Source: a virus. From it: DNA of 54,884 bases. Under the pieces are notes generated by a model, which saw only the letters and a list, made by a program, of their open reading frames with translations, did no database searches and was not told the origin of the DNA. The position numbers were made by a program, and so were the translations under genes. Every line of letters starts with the position of its first letter. Position 1 is the first letter of the stretch. The stretch spans positions 1 to 54,884 of the IMG/VR virus record IMGVR_UViG_3300020159_001695; one strand, given 5' to 3'. Of the stretch, positions 38,086 through 47,054 are shown one piece after another.

Positions 38086-41019
38086 TTATACATTCTCAAA
38101 TGAAGCCCCTTGAGGTGTGATAACAAACTGAATGTTAATATACTCCAAAGCCGATGTTGGTTTTAGAAAAATTGTTCCATTCAATTCATTATTATCAATA
38201 TCTTCAGGTGCGTTACTCAATTTAACTCTGAAATCTGTTAAACCTCTTTCTCTTCTGATACCATCTAAGATTGGATTTACCAAATTCAAGAAGTCGTTTC
38301 TTACTTGTTGATCGTTTGGTTGGAATAATAATCTTAAACCAACTGCTGCGATAAGCTTTCTTGTTTGTAGTAATAATCTTCTGATATTTAATCTATCAAG
38401 AACAGAATCTCTGATTTGTAAGTTTCTATTACCCCAAATAACCGGACCAACACCTCTAAATGTAGCGATTGGATTGATTCTACCTGGATATAATGTATCT
38501 CTATCTGTTTGAGATAATTTTCTTCTTGGTTTTGATATAACTAAACCTCTTTCAGTTCCTGCAATTGCATACCATTCGTAAGAGATGTTATCAGTTAAAG
38601 CTAAGTTTCTTACAACTTCAGCTGTTGGTGGCATCCATACCTTAGAATTATTTTCTGTGTCATTATAAAGAACGAATGGATAATAAGTTGCTGTATAGTT
38701 AGAATCGATACCTACTTCATCTAATATTGAAACAACCGTATTTGAATCATACCAATTGTTAGTATCTGAAGAATCAGGGGCAAACATATTAATATCAGGT
38801 AAAGTTGGAATATAGATACTATCAGCTCTGTCATTTTCAACCATATCAATTGTATATTCAACCAATGATGAGTTGTTTTCAATATCAATACCTGGAGTTA
38901 CCAATACATTGATATCCGCATCTTCAGGATTTGAATACTTTTCAATAGCCGTTCTATAAGCGTAGTAGTCAGAATTACCAAGAGCACTAAATCCTTCGTT
39001 AGTATAAGTGGTTTGTCCAATTCTATAACTATCACCGTTAGTTCTATAAGCTCTATAAATATCCCATCCATCATAACCACCATAAGGCGCTACCGTGAAT
39101 TTTCTACTTAATAAACTTGAATAAGGTGTTCCTGTTGTTCCCGCTTCTGTTTGGAATGGAGCTACACCAACATCAAATGTTGCCGCTACGCCATTTACAC
39201 TTACACTTGTTGCTCCCGAATCCATATGGAAACCATTAGTTGTTGTAGTTGAAGCCACATTACCTTTATATTGGAAGAAATCACTATCATAACTCCAGAA
39301 ATTACTATCAGAAATACCTAAGAAAGATTTTCTAATGTTATCTCCACTTGAAATTACTGGTGAAATACCTGCTGGTGGATTTGTAATTGTTTCACCCGCT
39401 GTAAAGTATTTAGTTTTATATTGAATTTTAGGGTTAGCTGTTCCTGAACCATAAGTTCTAATAGTATAACCCATAAAACCTGCTGGAACCGCTGTAGATG
39501 GAGCATCGGTAGCGATTTCAATCATAATGTATTTAGATTTTAAATCATATTTACCATCAATAGTTCCAACTTTTTTACCGATATAAGTCAATTGACTTTC
39601 ATCCATTGAACATCTAACGTATTTTTCTAAAATAACAGGATTGGCATCCGTATCGTTAAAATCTCTTACGATTAAATCAAATTCTCTTCTCTCTAAATTG
39701 ATATTTTGAATTGATATTTTAACTAAAGTATTTGCCGCTTCACCATCAGAAATTGTTATAACCCTAAATAATTTGAATACGTCAGTTCCTCTTAATTCTG
39801 ATACGAAATAAGGTGTTGCTGGTGTAGCCCATTGTTCTTTATAGTCAGTCATATTTACACCTGATGAAGATGAGTTAGTAGTTAAAGTACTTTTTAAACC
39901 TCTAATATAACCTTTTAAATAACCATAGTTTAATAACTCAGTATATATCTCTTCAACAAATAAAGCACTTTGCTTTTCTTTTGGTTGCTTACCTAATACA
40001 AGTGGTATATATTCTTTCTTAGTGTTATCCATACTAACAGAGTAATTGAATGATGCTCCAGCCGTAGTTGTTCCGCTTAATTTGAAACCACCTTTAGAAT
40101 TTAATGTGATATCATCTATCGGTATTAAAATAGGATTTCCACTAACAACCGGTGTTAATGTATTGTTAGACCAATTAGCATCACTTCTTAATGTTGCCAC
40201 TACTAAATTATCCCAACCACTATAACCTGCAACTGATGCGTCATAAGTAATGAAATTAGTTGTACCCGTGTAAGTACCACCCGGATTTAAAGTTAAACCT
40301 GTAACATAAACACCATAGGTAATACCTGAAAATGTATTTACTCCTGTTGATACGAATAAATTATTAAGCCAAGTACTATCACTTGTATTACTATTTAAAA
40401 CATCTGTCATTGATGACGTTGTAATACCTGTAATTGTTGAAATTGTTGTAGCACTTAAATCACCATATCTATATGATATAGTTGATGCCGATAACGCCCC
40501 AATTCTTGAACCGTATGAACTAACAACTGAACTAAAGAATTGATTAGTTGTTGCTGACACCACCCTTTGATAAGGTGATAAGAATGATGGGTATGTAAAT
40601 GTTAATGTTCCACCAGTTGTTAATTGGAATGGTGTATAAACATTTGTTGGACCCGCTAATGATATTGTTGAAATATCAGGTTGTGCAATTGTGCTGATTG
40701 ACCAAGCCGAACCCGCATCATAACCACTTAAACCTAATATTCTTGTCATATACATTTGACTTGCTTGAGATAAGTATTCTCTCGCTATGTAATTACCTTC
40801 ATATTTTAAAATTTGTGTCCCTGAAAATTTTTCAGGATTTGCACCACCGAAATAAGTAGTGAATTCATCGTAGTTTTTTACTAAAATCGGTTCAAACGCT
40901 GGTCCTCTTTGAGCCTCACCTACTATACCTAATGAACTAACACCTAAGCTTTGTGCCGCAAAGGTTAAGTCAACTTCACTCGTATATACACCAGGTGATA
41001 CGTTTATTTGTTCTGCCAT
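38086..41019 (-). CDS. 18: Tail sheath protein (gp18-like)
   Basis: 977 residues, much larger than T4 gp18 (659). The N-terminus INVSPGVYTSEVDLTFAAQSLGVSSLGIVGEAQRGPAF is the sheath signature. The C-terminal contraction domain is also clear: LYPGRINPIATFRGVGPVIWGNRNLQ, LNIRRLLLQTRKLIAAVGLRLLFQPND and LVNPILDGIRRERGLTDF. The extra length lies between about residues 110 and 640, where several beta-rich insertions (Ser/Thr/Gly-rich) would form outer-surface domains on the contracted tail. It closes the tail operon and is followed by a strong terminator. A late-type octamer lies 36 nt upstream. Confidence 0.95.
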   Translation of the reverse strand: MAEQINVSPGVYTSEVDLTFAAQSLGVSSLGIVGEAQRGPAFEPILVKNYDEFTTYFGGANPEKFSGTQILKYEGNYIAREYLSQASQMYMTRILGLSGYDAGSAWSISTIAQPDISTISLAGPTNVYTPFQLTTGGTLTFTYPSFLSPYQRVVSATTNQFFSSVVSSYGSRIGALSASTISYRYGDLSATTISTITGITTSSMTDVLNSNTSDSTWLNNLFVSTGVNTFSGITYGVYVTGLTLNPGGTYTGTTNFITYDASVAGYSGWDNLVVATLRSDANWSNNTLTPVVSGNPILIPIDDITLNSKGGFKLSGTTTAGASFNYSVSMDNTKKEYIPLVLGKQPKEKQSALFVEEIYTELLNYGYLKGYIRGLKSTLTTNSSSSGVNMTDYKEQWATPATPYFVSELRGTDVFKLFRVITISDGEAANTLVKISIQNINLERREFDLIVRDFNDTDANPVILEKYVRCSMDESQLTYIGKKVGTIDGKYDLKSKYIMIEIATDAPSTAVPAGFMGYTIRTYGSGTANPKIQYKTKYFTAGETITNPPAGISPVISSGDNIRKSFLGISDSNFWSYDSDFFQYKGNVASTTTTNGFHMDSGATSVSVNGVAATFDVGVAPFQTEAGTTGTPYSSLLSRKFTVAPYGGYDGWDIYRAYRTNGDSYRIGQTTYTNEGFSALGNSDYYAYRTAIEKYSNPEDADINVLVTPGIDIENNSSLVEYTIDMVENDRADSIYIPTLPDINMFAPDSSDTNNWYDSNTVVSILDEVGIDSNYTATYYPFVLYNDTENNSKVWMPPTAEVVRNLALTDNISYEWYAIAGTERGLVISKPRRKLSQTDRDTLYPGRINPIATFRGVGPVIWGNRNLQIRDSVLDRLNIRRLLLQTRKLIAAVGLRLLFQPNDQQVRNDFLNLVNPILDGIRRERGLTDFRVKLSNAPEDIDNNELNGTIFLKPTSALEYINIQFVITPQGASFENV

Positions 41020-41055
41020 AATTTATTTTTTTATCTTTTTATAATTTATTTACTC

Positions 41056-41064
41056 TATAAATAG
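41056..41064 (-). promoter_or_regulatory. Late-type motif CTATTTATA upstream of sheath gene
   Basis: Minus-strand CTATTTATA, 36 nt before the ATG at 41019. Confidence 0.55.
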
Positions 41065-41086
41065 TTGTTATTTTTACAAATAACAA

Positions 41087-41407
41087 TTATACTACTATAA
41101 TTCTTCCAGAAAATCTTCCATCCGGTGAATCTATTACCGATATGATAATATCACCACTAGCATTTGTGATTATACTATCCGGCATAACAACATTATAAGA
41201 AGTAGAAACTAACTCTTCAATTAAAAAGAAAGGGGTTAATCCTTTATTATGTTCAGATACTAAATAAGTTATTGAGTAATACCCACCAACAGGAACACCC
41301 CAATCAGTAGTAGAATTAAACATCTTAACAGATTTTGTTGATGAATCACCACTAATTTGAAGTATCTTTGTCGATAATACACTTATATTTTGTCTAAATG
41401 AATTCAT
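41087..41407 (-). CDS. Small tail-region structural protein
   Basis: 106 residues, beta-rich, no cysteine. Segments: MNSFRQNISVLSTKILQISG, WGVPVGGYYSITYLVSEHNK, DIIISVIDSPDGRFSGRIIVV. The start overlaps the stop of the gp15-like gene by one base (TAATG), so it is made with it. It lies between tail-completion and sheath genes and may be a small neck, tail-tip or decoration protein. No family recognised. Confidence 0.6.
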   Translation of the reverse strand: MNSFRQNISVLSTKILQISGDSSTKSVKMFNSTTDWGVPVGGYYSITYLVSEHNKGLTPFFLIEELVSTSYNVVMPDSIITNASGDIIISVIDSPDGRFSGRIIVV

Positions 41408-42768
41408 TATCCGTTTATTGTTATTGCACTATTATTAAATATTTGAATAATACTCAAATAACTAGATTGTGTTACATCAGTTCTAACGATTGATACTTTT
41501 ATTTGATCGTTTGCAACTACTGAAACAGGTAATGTTACTAAATTATTATTTTTATAAATACTATATGATGTTATATCTGATTTTACATTAGTCACTTCTT
41601 TTAACATTCCAGGGTATAAATTATTAAATGTTAATTCCGTTGTATTTGAATCATACATTAAATTATATATTGTTTTCTTTTCGAAGTAATATCCCGCTAA
41701 AGATGTATCCACATCAGTTATGAAATTTTCAGCACCTAAATTAGCGTTATATGTTCCTAATAATGTCACACTACTATTAACACTTGAATTAGTTTGTGAT
41801 ACCGTTATCTCAACAATATCTCCTTGAACTAAGTTAAAAGTTGGCGTTACTGACACCCCATTCTTTTTTATTTCATAAAAACTTGTATTATCTGCCACAA
41901 CACCATTTATTGTATATTCTCCATCCACAACAAATGATACGTTTAATGGTGAATCAACAAAAAACTCAATGAATATTTCTAAGTGTCCATCGTTAAACCT
42001 ATTTACACTTACATTTTGTGTTTTTTTAGTCCTTTTTTGACCTAAAAACTTATAATTTGTTAATATTCTACTAACCGCTGGTTTTATAGTAAATTCTTCT
42101 TCATCTAATAAAAATCCGTGTAAATTAAAATTATACTTTTGAACGTAAAATCTTTTTTTATTTATATCACTTATTTCGTGTTCATCGTCTATACCATCCA
42201 ATGTTATTGGAACATAATGTCCATTTACATCAGTATATGCTTGATTAGATGAAAACTCAGTCAATACAATTTTATTAAACTCATTTAACTCCCTTAATCT
42301 TGACGAAAATAATCTTACTTCATATTGAACATCAATGTGTATTGGTTGTGGTATTTCATAAATATCATAACCATTTCTATTTCCATTCCATACAGGAACT
42401 TTCAATATAGGTTTTTTATGTAAGTAAGGAATATTGTATTTCATATTGTCCGATAATACAACATCTGTATTTCTTACAATAGTTATGAATGGCATCTGAA
42501 CATTCTTATATTTATCCGAAAACTGCCAAGTTTTAGTAAATTCATTCCAATTCTGTATTGATAAAAATAATACTGGAACTACATTACCGTCTATATTTAA
42601 CAACAAAGTTTTATTTGCGAATTCAACAAAACCCCTATCCAAATCTTCATGCAATACCCCTTTCGGTAAGAAACTTTCGTTTTGTCTTATCCTTTCAACC
42701 AAAGAAACCCTTTCGGCGTTTAATTCCTTTTGTAATTTAATTTGTATATTTTTTTTAGGTAATCCCAT
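41407..42768 (-). CDS. 15: gp15-like tail completion protein with C-terminal extension (copy B)
   Basis: 453 residues. The N-terminal 255 residues align along their length with the 267-aa copy at 43832-44635 (for example LPKGVLHEDLDRGF, FTKTWQFSDKYKNVQMPF). Features in common with T4 gp15 are PQPIHIDVQYEVRLFSSRLRE (T4 PSPIKMIYELSIFTRYED) and the later YNFNLHGFLLDEEEF strand (T4 EVNGWMYPP). gp15 caps the tail and stabilises the sheath. The extra 190 residues (about 262-453) are beta-rich (VSFVVDGEYTINGVVADNTSF) and look like one or two Ig-like domains. A late-type octamer lies 4 nt before the start. Confidence 0.65.
   Translation of the reverse strand: MGLPKKNIQIKLQKELNAERVSLVERIRQNESFLPKGVLHEDLDRGFVEFANKTLLLNIDGNVVPVLFLSIQNWNEFTKTWQFSDKYKNVQMPFITIVRNTDVVLSDNMKYNIPYLHKKPILKVPVWNGNRNGYDIYEIPQPIHIDVQYEVRLFSSRLRELNEFNKIVLTEFSSNQAYTDVNGHYVPITLDGIDDEHEISDINKKRFYVQKYNFNLHGFLLDEEEFTIKPAVSRILTNYKFLGQKRTKKTQNVSVNRFNDGHLEIFIEFFVDSPLNVSFVVDGEYTINGVVADNTSFYEIKKNGVSVTPTFNLVQGDIVEITVSQTNSSVNSSVTLLGTYNANLGAENFITDVDTSLAGYYFEKKTIYNLMYDSNTTELTFNNLYPGMLKEVTNVKSDITSYSIYKNNNLVTLPVSVVANDQIKVSIVRTDVTQSSYLSIIQIFNNSAITING
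42470..42591 (-). repeat. 122-bp near-identical segment shared by the gp15-like copies
   Basis: Collinear without gaps with 44337-44458 (offset 1867) with only a few mismatches. Encodes NWNEFTKTWQFSDKYKNVQM and neighbours. High DNA identity implies a recent duplication or gene conversion. Confidence 0.85.
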
Positions 42769-42772
42769 TATA

Positions 42773-42781
42773 TATAAATAG
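42773..42781 (-). promoter_or_regulatory. Late-type motif CTATTTATA, 4 nt before start codon
   Basis: Minus-strand CTATTTATA, then tata-type spacer of 4 nt and ATG at 42768. It overlaps the end of the upstream fibre gene. Confidence 0.55.
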
Positions 42782-42782
42782 T

Positions 42783-43826
42783 TTAATTTAATTTAACCCA
42801 AGTAGAACCATCGTAACCCCACCAACCTTTACTTGTTATTGTGGTACCTGATATTGTGGCATAAACCAATAAACCTTCAGCTGGTGACGATATAGCTTCA
42901 GCTTGAGCACCTGTCATTCTTGGAGGTAAAAATCCTTTATTTGTACTATCAATCTGAACCTGAGCTGATTGTGTTATTGTTGATGTATTAAAACCTGATT
43001 GTCCGCTTGATGTTGTTAAAAATATGGTGTTACCTGAAATATCTTGAACCGTTAATAAGTTACCCACATTTGAGTCATTTACCGTGAATAAATTACCAAC
43101 ACCACCACCAACATTAAATACTGTCCCACCTGATTGATATAACTCTAACCTACTAATACTAGGTGTTGTATTTATCGCAATATTACCACCACTAGCTATC
43201 GTCATTCTAGTTAATCCACTAGTTCTAATATTAAAGTTTTGTGAATCATTTGTCCCTAATGTAGCAACACCTCCAAACGAATTACCATTTTGTCTGAAGT
43301 AATTATTTGGTAACGTATTCCCTGTAAATATATTAAAATCTGAGATTAATAATCTGTTTCCGATTGAAGTATTAGTTACACCTGTAAAAGTTGCGTATAA
43401 TACAGTATCTAACTTATTATTTATTCTTGTATTTGTTGCCGCTGTATAGGCAAAGAATTCGGCATATGTTACACCTGAAAAACTTGACGTTGTACTTGCA
43501 GTATATGCTGCAAATATTGACGTATTTAACTTATTATTTATAATATTATTCGTTGTTGAACTATATGAATTAAAATCAGTTATATTTAATTTACCATTAA
43601 TTGATGTATTAGTGGTTGAACTATATATATTAAAATCAGAACTATTAAGTTTAGTTCCGATTAAAGTATTTGTATTACTACTATACGAATTAAAATCACT
43701 TAGATTTAATTTCGCATTAATATTTTGTGTATTTGCGGTAATACCACCATCCAAATACGTCAAATTACCATCCATTTCTTGAATGGTTAATTTACTACCT
43801 TTTACTTCTCTTAAAACTAATCCCAT
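42783..43826 (-). CDS. Short tail-fibre protein with 20-residue repeats
   Basis: 347 residues. N-terminus MGLVLREVKGSKLTIQEMDGNLTYLD is a typical phage fibre start. Residues 30-170 carry seven or so 20-residue repeats (LNLSDFNSYSSNTNTLIGTK type), also used in fibres A and B and likely a trimeric coiled coil. A beta section follows (IRTSGLTRMTIASGGNIAIN), and the C-terminus NKGFLPPRMTGAQAEAISSPAEGLLVY...WWGYDGSTWVKL matches a fibre-end module common in Bacteroidota phages. It lies between the two gp15-like genes, so it may be a neck or collar fibre. Confidence 0.78.
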   Translation of the reverse strand: MGLVLREVKGSKLTIQEMDGNLTYLDGGITANTQNINAKLNLSDFNSYSSNTNTLIGTKLNSSDFNIYSSTTNTSINGKLNITDFNSYSSTTNNIINNKLNTSIFAAYTASTTSSFSGVTYAEFFAYTAATNTRINNKLDTVLYATFTGVTNTSIGNRLLISDFNIFTGNTLPNNYFRQNGNSFGGVATLGTNDSQNFNIRTSGLTRMTIASGGNIAINTTPSISRLELYQSGGTVFNVGGGVGNLFTVNDSNVGNLLTVQDISGNTIFLTTSSGQSGFNTSTITQSAQVQIDSTNKGFLPPRMTGAQAEAISSPAEGLLVYATISGTTITSKGWWGYDGSTWVKLN

Positions 43827-43831
43827 ATTCT

Positions 43832-44635
43832 TTATTCAAAATAATCGTCTATATAACCATTCACTACAAATTGATTTTCACTTGGATCAACAGCGGTTTT
43901 CATTTTAGTCGTACCTGGACTATAATTTATTATTGTTCTATCAATTGCTGGTTTTATTATGAAGTTATTTTCATCTAATAATAACCCCTCTTCAATTAAC
44001 TTATAAGTTTGTTTATAAAACCTCTTACTCATTATATCTACTTGGTTATCACTTGACACCCCATCTAATTTTATTGGAATATAATGTCCGTTTATTGATG
44101 TATATGCTTGATTAGATGAAAACTTAGTTAATACGATTTTATTAAACCTATTCAATTCTTTTATTCTAGTTGAAAATATTGTCACATCGTAAGATACATC
44201 AACTCTTATTGGTTGCGGTATCTCATATATGTCATAACCATTTCTAACTCCATTCCATACAGGAACTCTTAATAAATCTTTTTTAAATAAATAAGGTATA
44301 TTATATTTCATTTGTTCATTTAAATTTACTTTAGTGTTTCTTACAATAGTTATGAATGGCATCTGAACATTCTTATATTTATCAGAAAATTGCCAAGTTT
44401 TAGTAAATTCATTCCAATTTTGTAGTGAAATAAATAATACTGGAACTACATTACCGTCAATAGTAAGTTTCAAATCGTCATTTACAAAACTAACAAAACC
44501 TCTATCCAAATCTTCATGCAATACCCCTTTCGGTAAGAAACTTTCGTTCTCCCTAATACGCTCAACCAAATGAATTCTTTCACTATTTAGTTGTTTTTGA
44601 GCAACAATACTTACATTCTTTTTAGGTATTGCCAT
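43832..44635 (-). CDS. 15: gp15-like tail completion protein (copy A)
   Basis: 267 residues, close to T4 gp15 (272). Same architecture as copy B without the C-terminal extension: MAIPKKNVSIVAQKQLNSERIHLVERIRENESFLP, LHEDLDRGFVSF, PFITIVRNTKVNL, PQPIRVDVSYDVTIFSTRIKEL, and YKLIEEGLLLDENNFIIKPA. As the standard-length copy it is the better candidate for the genuine tail-completion/sheath-stabiliser protein. It overlaps the upstream 227-aa gene by 14 nt. Confidence 0.68.
   Translation of the reverse strand: MAIPKKNVSIVAQKQLNSERIHLVERIRENESFLPKGVLHEDLDRGFVSFVNDDLKLTIDGNVVPVLFISLQNWNEFTKTWQFSDKYKNVQMPFITIVRNTKVNLNEQMKYNIPYLFKKDLLRVPVWNGVRNGYDIYEIPQPIRVDVSYDVTIFSTRIKELNRFNKIVLTKFSSNQAYTSINGHYIPIKLDGVSSDNQVDIMSKRFYKQTYKLIEEGLLLDENNFIIKPAIDRTIINYSPGTTKMKTAVDPSENQFVVNGYIDDYFE
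44337..44458 (-). repeat. 122-bp segment, partner copy in gp15-like A
   Basis: Partner of 42470-42591; see there. Confidence 0.85.
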
Positions 44636-45305
44636 ATTCTTCTAATTCTTGAACTAATTCATCGTCAATATCAAATTCACTTTCATCCTCAAATAACCAA
44701 TCATATTGTTTCATATATGACATTACTATACCCATTTTTTGATTTATTGGTAAATCACGTTTTATTATGAATACGAAGTTTTTATGTAAAATGTAGTTGA
44801 AATCCGGATCTTGTATTAAATGATACCACACCGATTGAGCGGCAAATGATGCTGTATTATCTGAAGATAAATACCCTAATTTTAACGCTAAAGATTTATA
44901 TATTTTATATCCTAAACCAACACCTCTTAATATTTTAGGTAATGATTTATGGAAATGAACCCTATTGAAATCCGTATCATTTACACTAACATTAATATCA
45001 AACTTATTTGGGATTACTTTTTCACCTGCAATTTTATTTTGTTTAGCATAATTTTTAGCGTAAGTTAATAATATATTTATTTTCTTATTATCTATTTCTA
45101 CGTTATAAAATTGTTCGTTTTGATATAATTCACCTTCTTGAAAATAAATATCAGTATAATTTATACCTTTAACGGCACTCCTAAGATCAACCAATTTCTC
45201 ACCCCTAAGTATTGGTTCGGTTTTTTCTTTTTTACCTTTTTTAATAAATCTATTTAAGTATAAATTTTTGGAAGATAACCTCTCTTTTGATATTGCCTCA
45301 TTCAT
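44622..45305 (-). CDS. Tail/neck-region protein with possible GNAT-like fold
   Basis: 227 residues. The N-terminal 60 residues are basic; the middle is helical (INILLTYAKNYAKQNKI). Residues about 115-175 read FHKSLPKILRGVGLGYKIYKSLALKLGYLSSDNTASFAAQSVW, resembling the acetyl-CoA loop RGxGLGxxIYxxL and following helix of GNAT acetyltransferases, as seen in some phage proteins. The acidic tail ends LVQELEEYGN. In T4 the genes before 15 are neck genes 13 and 14, so a neck role is an alternative. A late-type octamer lies 4 nt before the start. Confidence 0.55.
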   Translation of the reverse strand: MNEAISKERLSSKNLYLNRFIKKGKKEKTEPILRGEKLVDLRSAVKGINYTDIYFQEGELYQNEQFYNVEIDNKKINILLTYAKNYAKQNKIAGEKVIPNKFDINVSVNDTDFNRVHFHKSLPKILRGVGLGYKIYKSLALKLGYLSSDNTASFAAQSVWYHLIQDPDFNYILHKNFVFIIKRDLPINQKMGIVMSYMKQYDWLFEDESEFDIDDELVQELEEYGNT

Positions 45306-45309
45306 CCTA

Positions 45310-45317
45310 TATAAATA
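45310..45317 (-). promoter_or_regulatory. Late-type octamer TATTTATA, 4 nt before start codon
   Basis: Minus-strand GTATTTATA, then 4 nt and ATG at 45305. Confidence 0.5.
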
Positions 45318-45344
45318 CTTTACTTTATAAATAAAAGCAAAATA

Positions 45345-46211
45345 TTAAAAATTAACGGCTTCTTTTACCTTTAATACGAAGTTTTGAATCACTGTTTGAC
45401 ATTCAGCCGATGTAACCAATACAGCACTTGCTTTACTCAATAAGGTTTGTATTGCCAATATATTATTTACTGAAGAACCTGTCATCGCTAAAAAACAACC
45501 TTGACCACCACCCGATACAGGATCAGCAAATGTCCTCAATCCACCATAACCTGAACGCCAATTAGGGTGCCCCATTAAAATAAATAAATTACAATGTGAA
45601 GGGTCATCTGCCCCATATGTTTCTCTAAAAAACGCATATACTGTAAATCCACTTATATTTGTTCCATTATATATTAAACCTGAGGCCAATGTCCCAAGAC
45701 CATCCGCACCTGAATTACCTCCTATTTGCCAACCAACAGGTCTTCCTTGATTATACCTTGTACCAATTGAAGTTAAAGGATGATATAAATCATTTTGAGT
45801 TCCACCTGAATACCTTATATAACCTAAACTCATATAATAAAAATCACTATCAGTATTTGTAATTGTTGTGTTGTTGTAATTGATAGCGAATGGGTATGCA
45901 GCTAATGACCAACTAGCAGTTGTAACGTATGTTGCATTATTTCTAAGCCATGGTGTAGTTATATTACCACCATCAAACATATCACTACCACCATCATTTA
46001 TTTGCACACCATCAGGAATACCCGGTGTTGAGTATGATGGAGCGTTACCATTATCTAACCAATAAGTATAAAAACTTGGATTTCTAAAGGCTGTCATATT
46101 ATCCCTTAAATAATTCGCAATCGTATTTAATGAATTGTAAGGTGATGGTTGTAATTGATTGACAATTACATTACCTCTTACTATTGATTGATTTTGTATA
46201 ACTACACCCAT
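45345..46211 (-). CDS. Beta-rich virion protein, possible fibre tip
   Basis: 288 residues, rich in Gly, Asn, Ser, Tyr. N-terminal segment MGVVIQNQSIVRGNVIVNQLQPSPYNSLNTIANYL, then a long beta-rich body with aromatic clusters (SFYTYWLDNG, FRETYGADDPSHCNLFILMGHPNWRSGYGG), and a helical C-terminus (VIQNFVLKVKEAVNF). Composition and late promoter point to a surface virion protein, for example a receptor-contact or collar protein. No family recognised. Confidence 0.6.
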   Translation of the reverse strand: MGVVIQNQSIVRGNVIVNQLQPSPYNSLNTIANYLRDNMTAFRNPSFYTYWLDNGNAPSYSTPGIPDGVQINDGGSDMFDGGNITTPWLRNNATYVTTASWSLAAYPFAINYNNTTITNTDSDFYYMSLGYIRYSGGTQNDLYHPLTSIGTRYNQGRPVGWQIGGNSGADGLGTLASGLIYNGTNISGFTVYAFFRETYGADDPSHCNLFILMGHPNWRSGYGGLRTFADPVSGGGQGCFLAMTGSSVNNILAIQTLLSKASAVLVTSAECQTVIQNFVLKVKEAVNF

Positions 46212-46215
46212 TACT

Positions 46216-46223
46216 TATAAATA
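46216..46223 (-). promoter_or_regulatory. Late-type octamer TATTTATA, 4 nt before start codon
   Basis: Minus-strand GTATTTATA, then agta and ATG at 46211. Confidence 0.5.
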
Positions 46224-46224
46224 C

Positions 46225-46650
46225 TTACTTTATTTTTATGTACTTATACCAAACTCTTTCGTGTAGGAAATAAATAACGGGCTTTAATACTAATTCACCC
46301 ACACCTAACATTGAAGCCAATGCTATTGGAGCTCCTAAACAATACGCAGTTATTACAGTTGTTAAAGTCCCCAAAAACCTGTATGATATTGTTTTTAATA
46401 AATGTCTTTTAAATGCCGAATCTTTTGGTGGTGTTGTAATGTAAGCAATATTATCTTTAATAACACAATTACCTTTACAAGTAATATGCCACTTATAACC
46501 TAAACCATCCATATGATCTTTTGTTGTGAATACCTCACCATCAACAAAAATATCTGAAACCAATATTTCTTCACCATCATCAGGTATTAATCGCCATCTT
46601 ACCTCTTCTGTTGTTGAATTTGTATTAAATCTAATTTTATAAGTTTTCAT
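46225..46650 (-). CDS. DUF2061 membrane protein with N-terminal soluble domain
   Basis: 141 residues. The N-terminal 75 residues are a small beta domain with CKGNC. Residues 78-141 match DUF2061: FKRHLLKTISYRFLGTLTTVITAYCLGAPIALASMLGVGELVLKPVIYFLHERVWYK, with two membrane segments and the conserved HERVW end. DUF2061 is often found next to or fused with sulfate-activation genes (cysC, cysN), which agrees with this operon: its start overlaps the stop of the nucleotidyltransferase (TAATG). Possible role in sulfate or sulfonate handling at the membrane; not established. Confidence 0.82.
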   Translation of the reverse strand: MKTYKIRFNTNSTTEEVRWRLIPDDGEEILVSDIFVDGEVFTTKDHMDGLGYKWHITCKGNCVIKDNIAYITTPPKDSAFKRHLLKTISYRFLGTLTTVITAYCLGAPIALASMLGVGELVLKPVIYFLHERVWYKYIKIK

Positions 46651-47054
46651 TATAATTTACCTTCTGTTCTTAATTGCTCTCTTATTTTTGTTGCCGAAAT
46701 ATTGGCGATATCTAATGGTGGTAAATGTTCAATAATATCATATCCAACACCTCTACCAAACTCTACTGAACAAATATCAGGAATTACCATAATTTTAACT
46801 TTACCCTCAACACATTCCGTATAATAATGTTCCATAATCATAGCTTCCACTTGTTTAGCTGTAAATGGATTTTTTTCATCTGGTTGAATATCTCTAATAC
46901 AAATTAAGATATTTTTACCTTCATTCATTGCTTGTTGAAACATCTCTTGATGTCCTTTATGTAATGGTTGCCATCTACCAATAAACATTGCGTATTGTCC
47001 TTCTTTACGTTCTAATGATGACTGAACGTGTAATTTTTTATACCAATCCGACAT
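46650..47054 (-). CDS. HxGH nucleotidyltransferase (NMNAT/adenylyltransferase-like)
   Basis: 134 residues. MFIGRWQPLHKGHQEMFQQA carries the HxGH ATP-binding motif, and ISATKIREQL near the C-terminus is the ISxTxxR motif of this superfamily. NPFTAKQVEAMI is typical of NadM-like enzymes. It transfers a nucleotide from NTP to a phosphorylated (or sulfate) substrate. Overlap of 17 nt with APS kinase suggests one pathway; an unusual ATP-sulfurylase role (sulfate + ATP to APS) would complete PAPS synthesis but the sequence is closer to NMN or sugar-phosphate nucleotidyltransferases. Exact substrate uncertain. Confidence 0.78.
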   Translation of the reverse strand: MSDWYKKLHVQSSLERKEGQYAMFIGRWQPLHKGHQEMFQQAMNEGKNILICIRDIQPDEKNPFTAKQVEAMIMEHYYTECVEGKVKIMVIPDICSVEFGRGVGYDIIEHLPPLDIANISATKIREQLRTEGKL

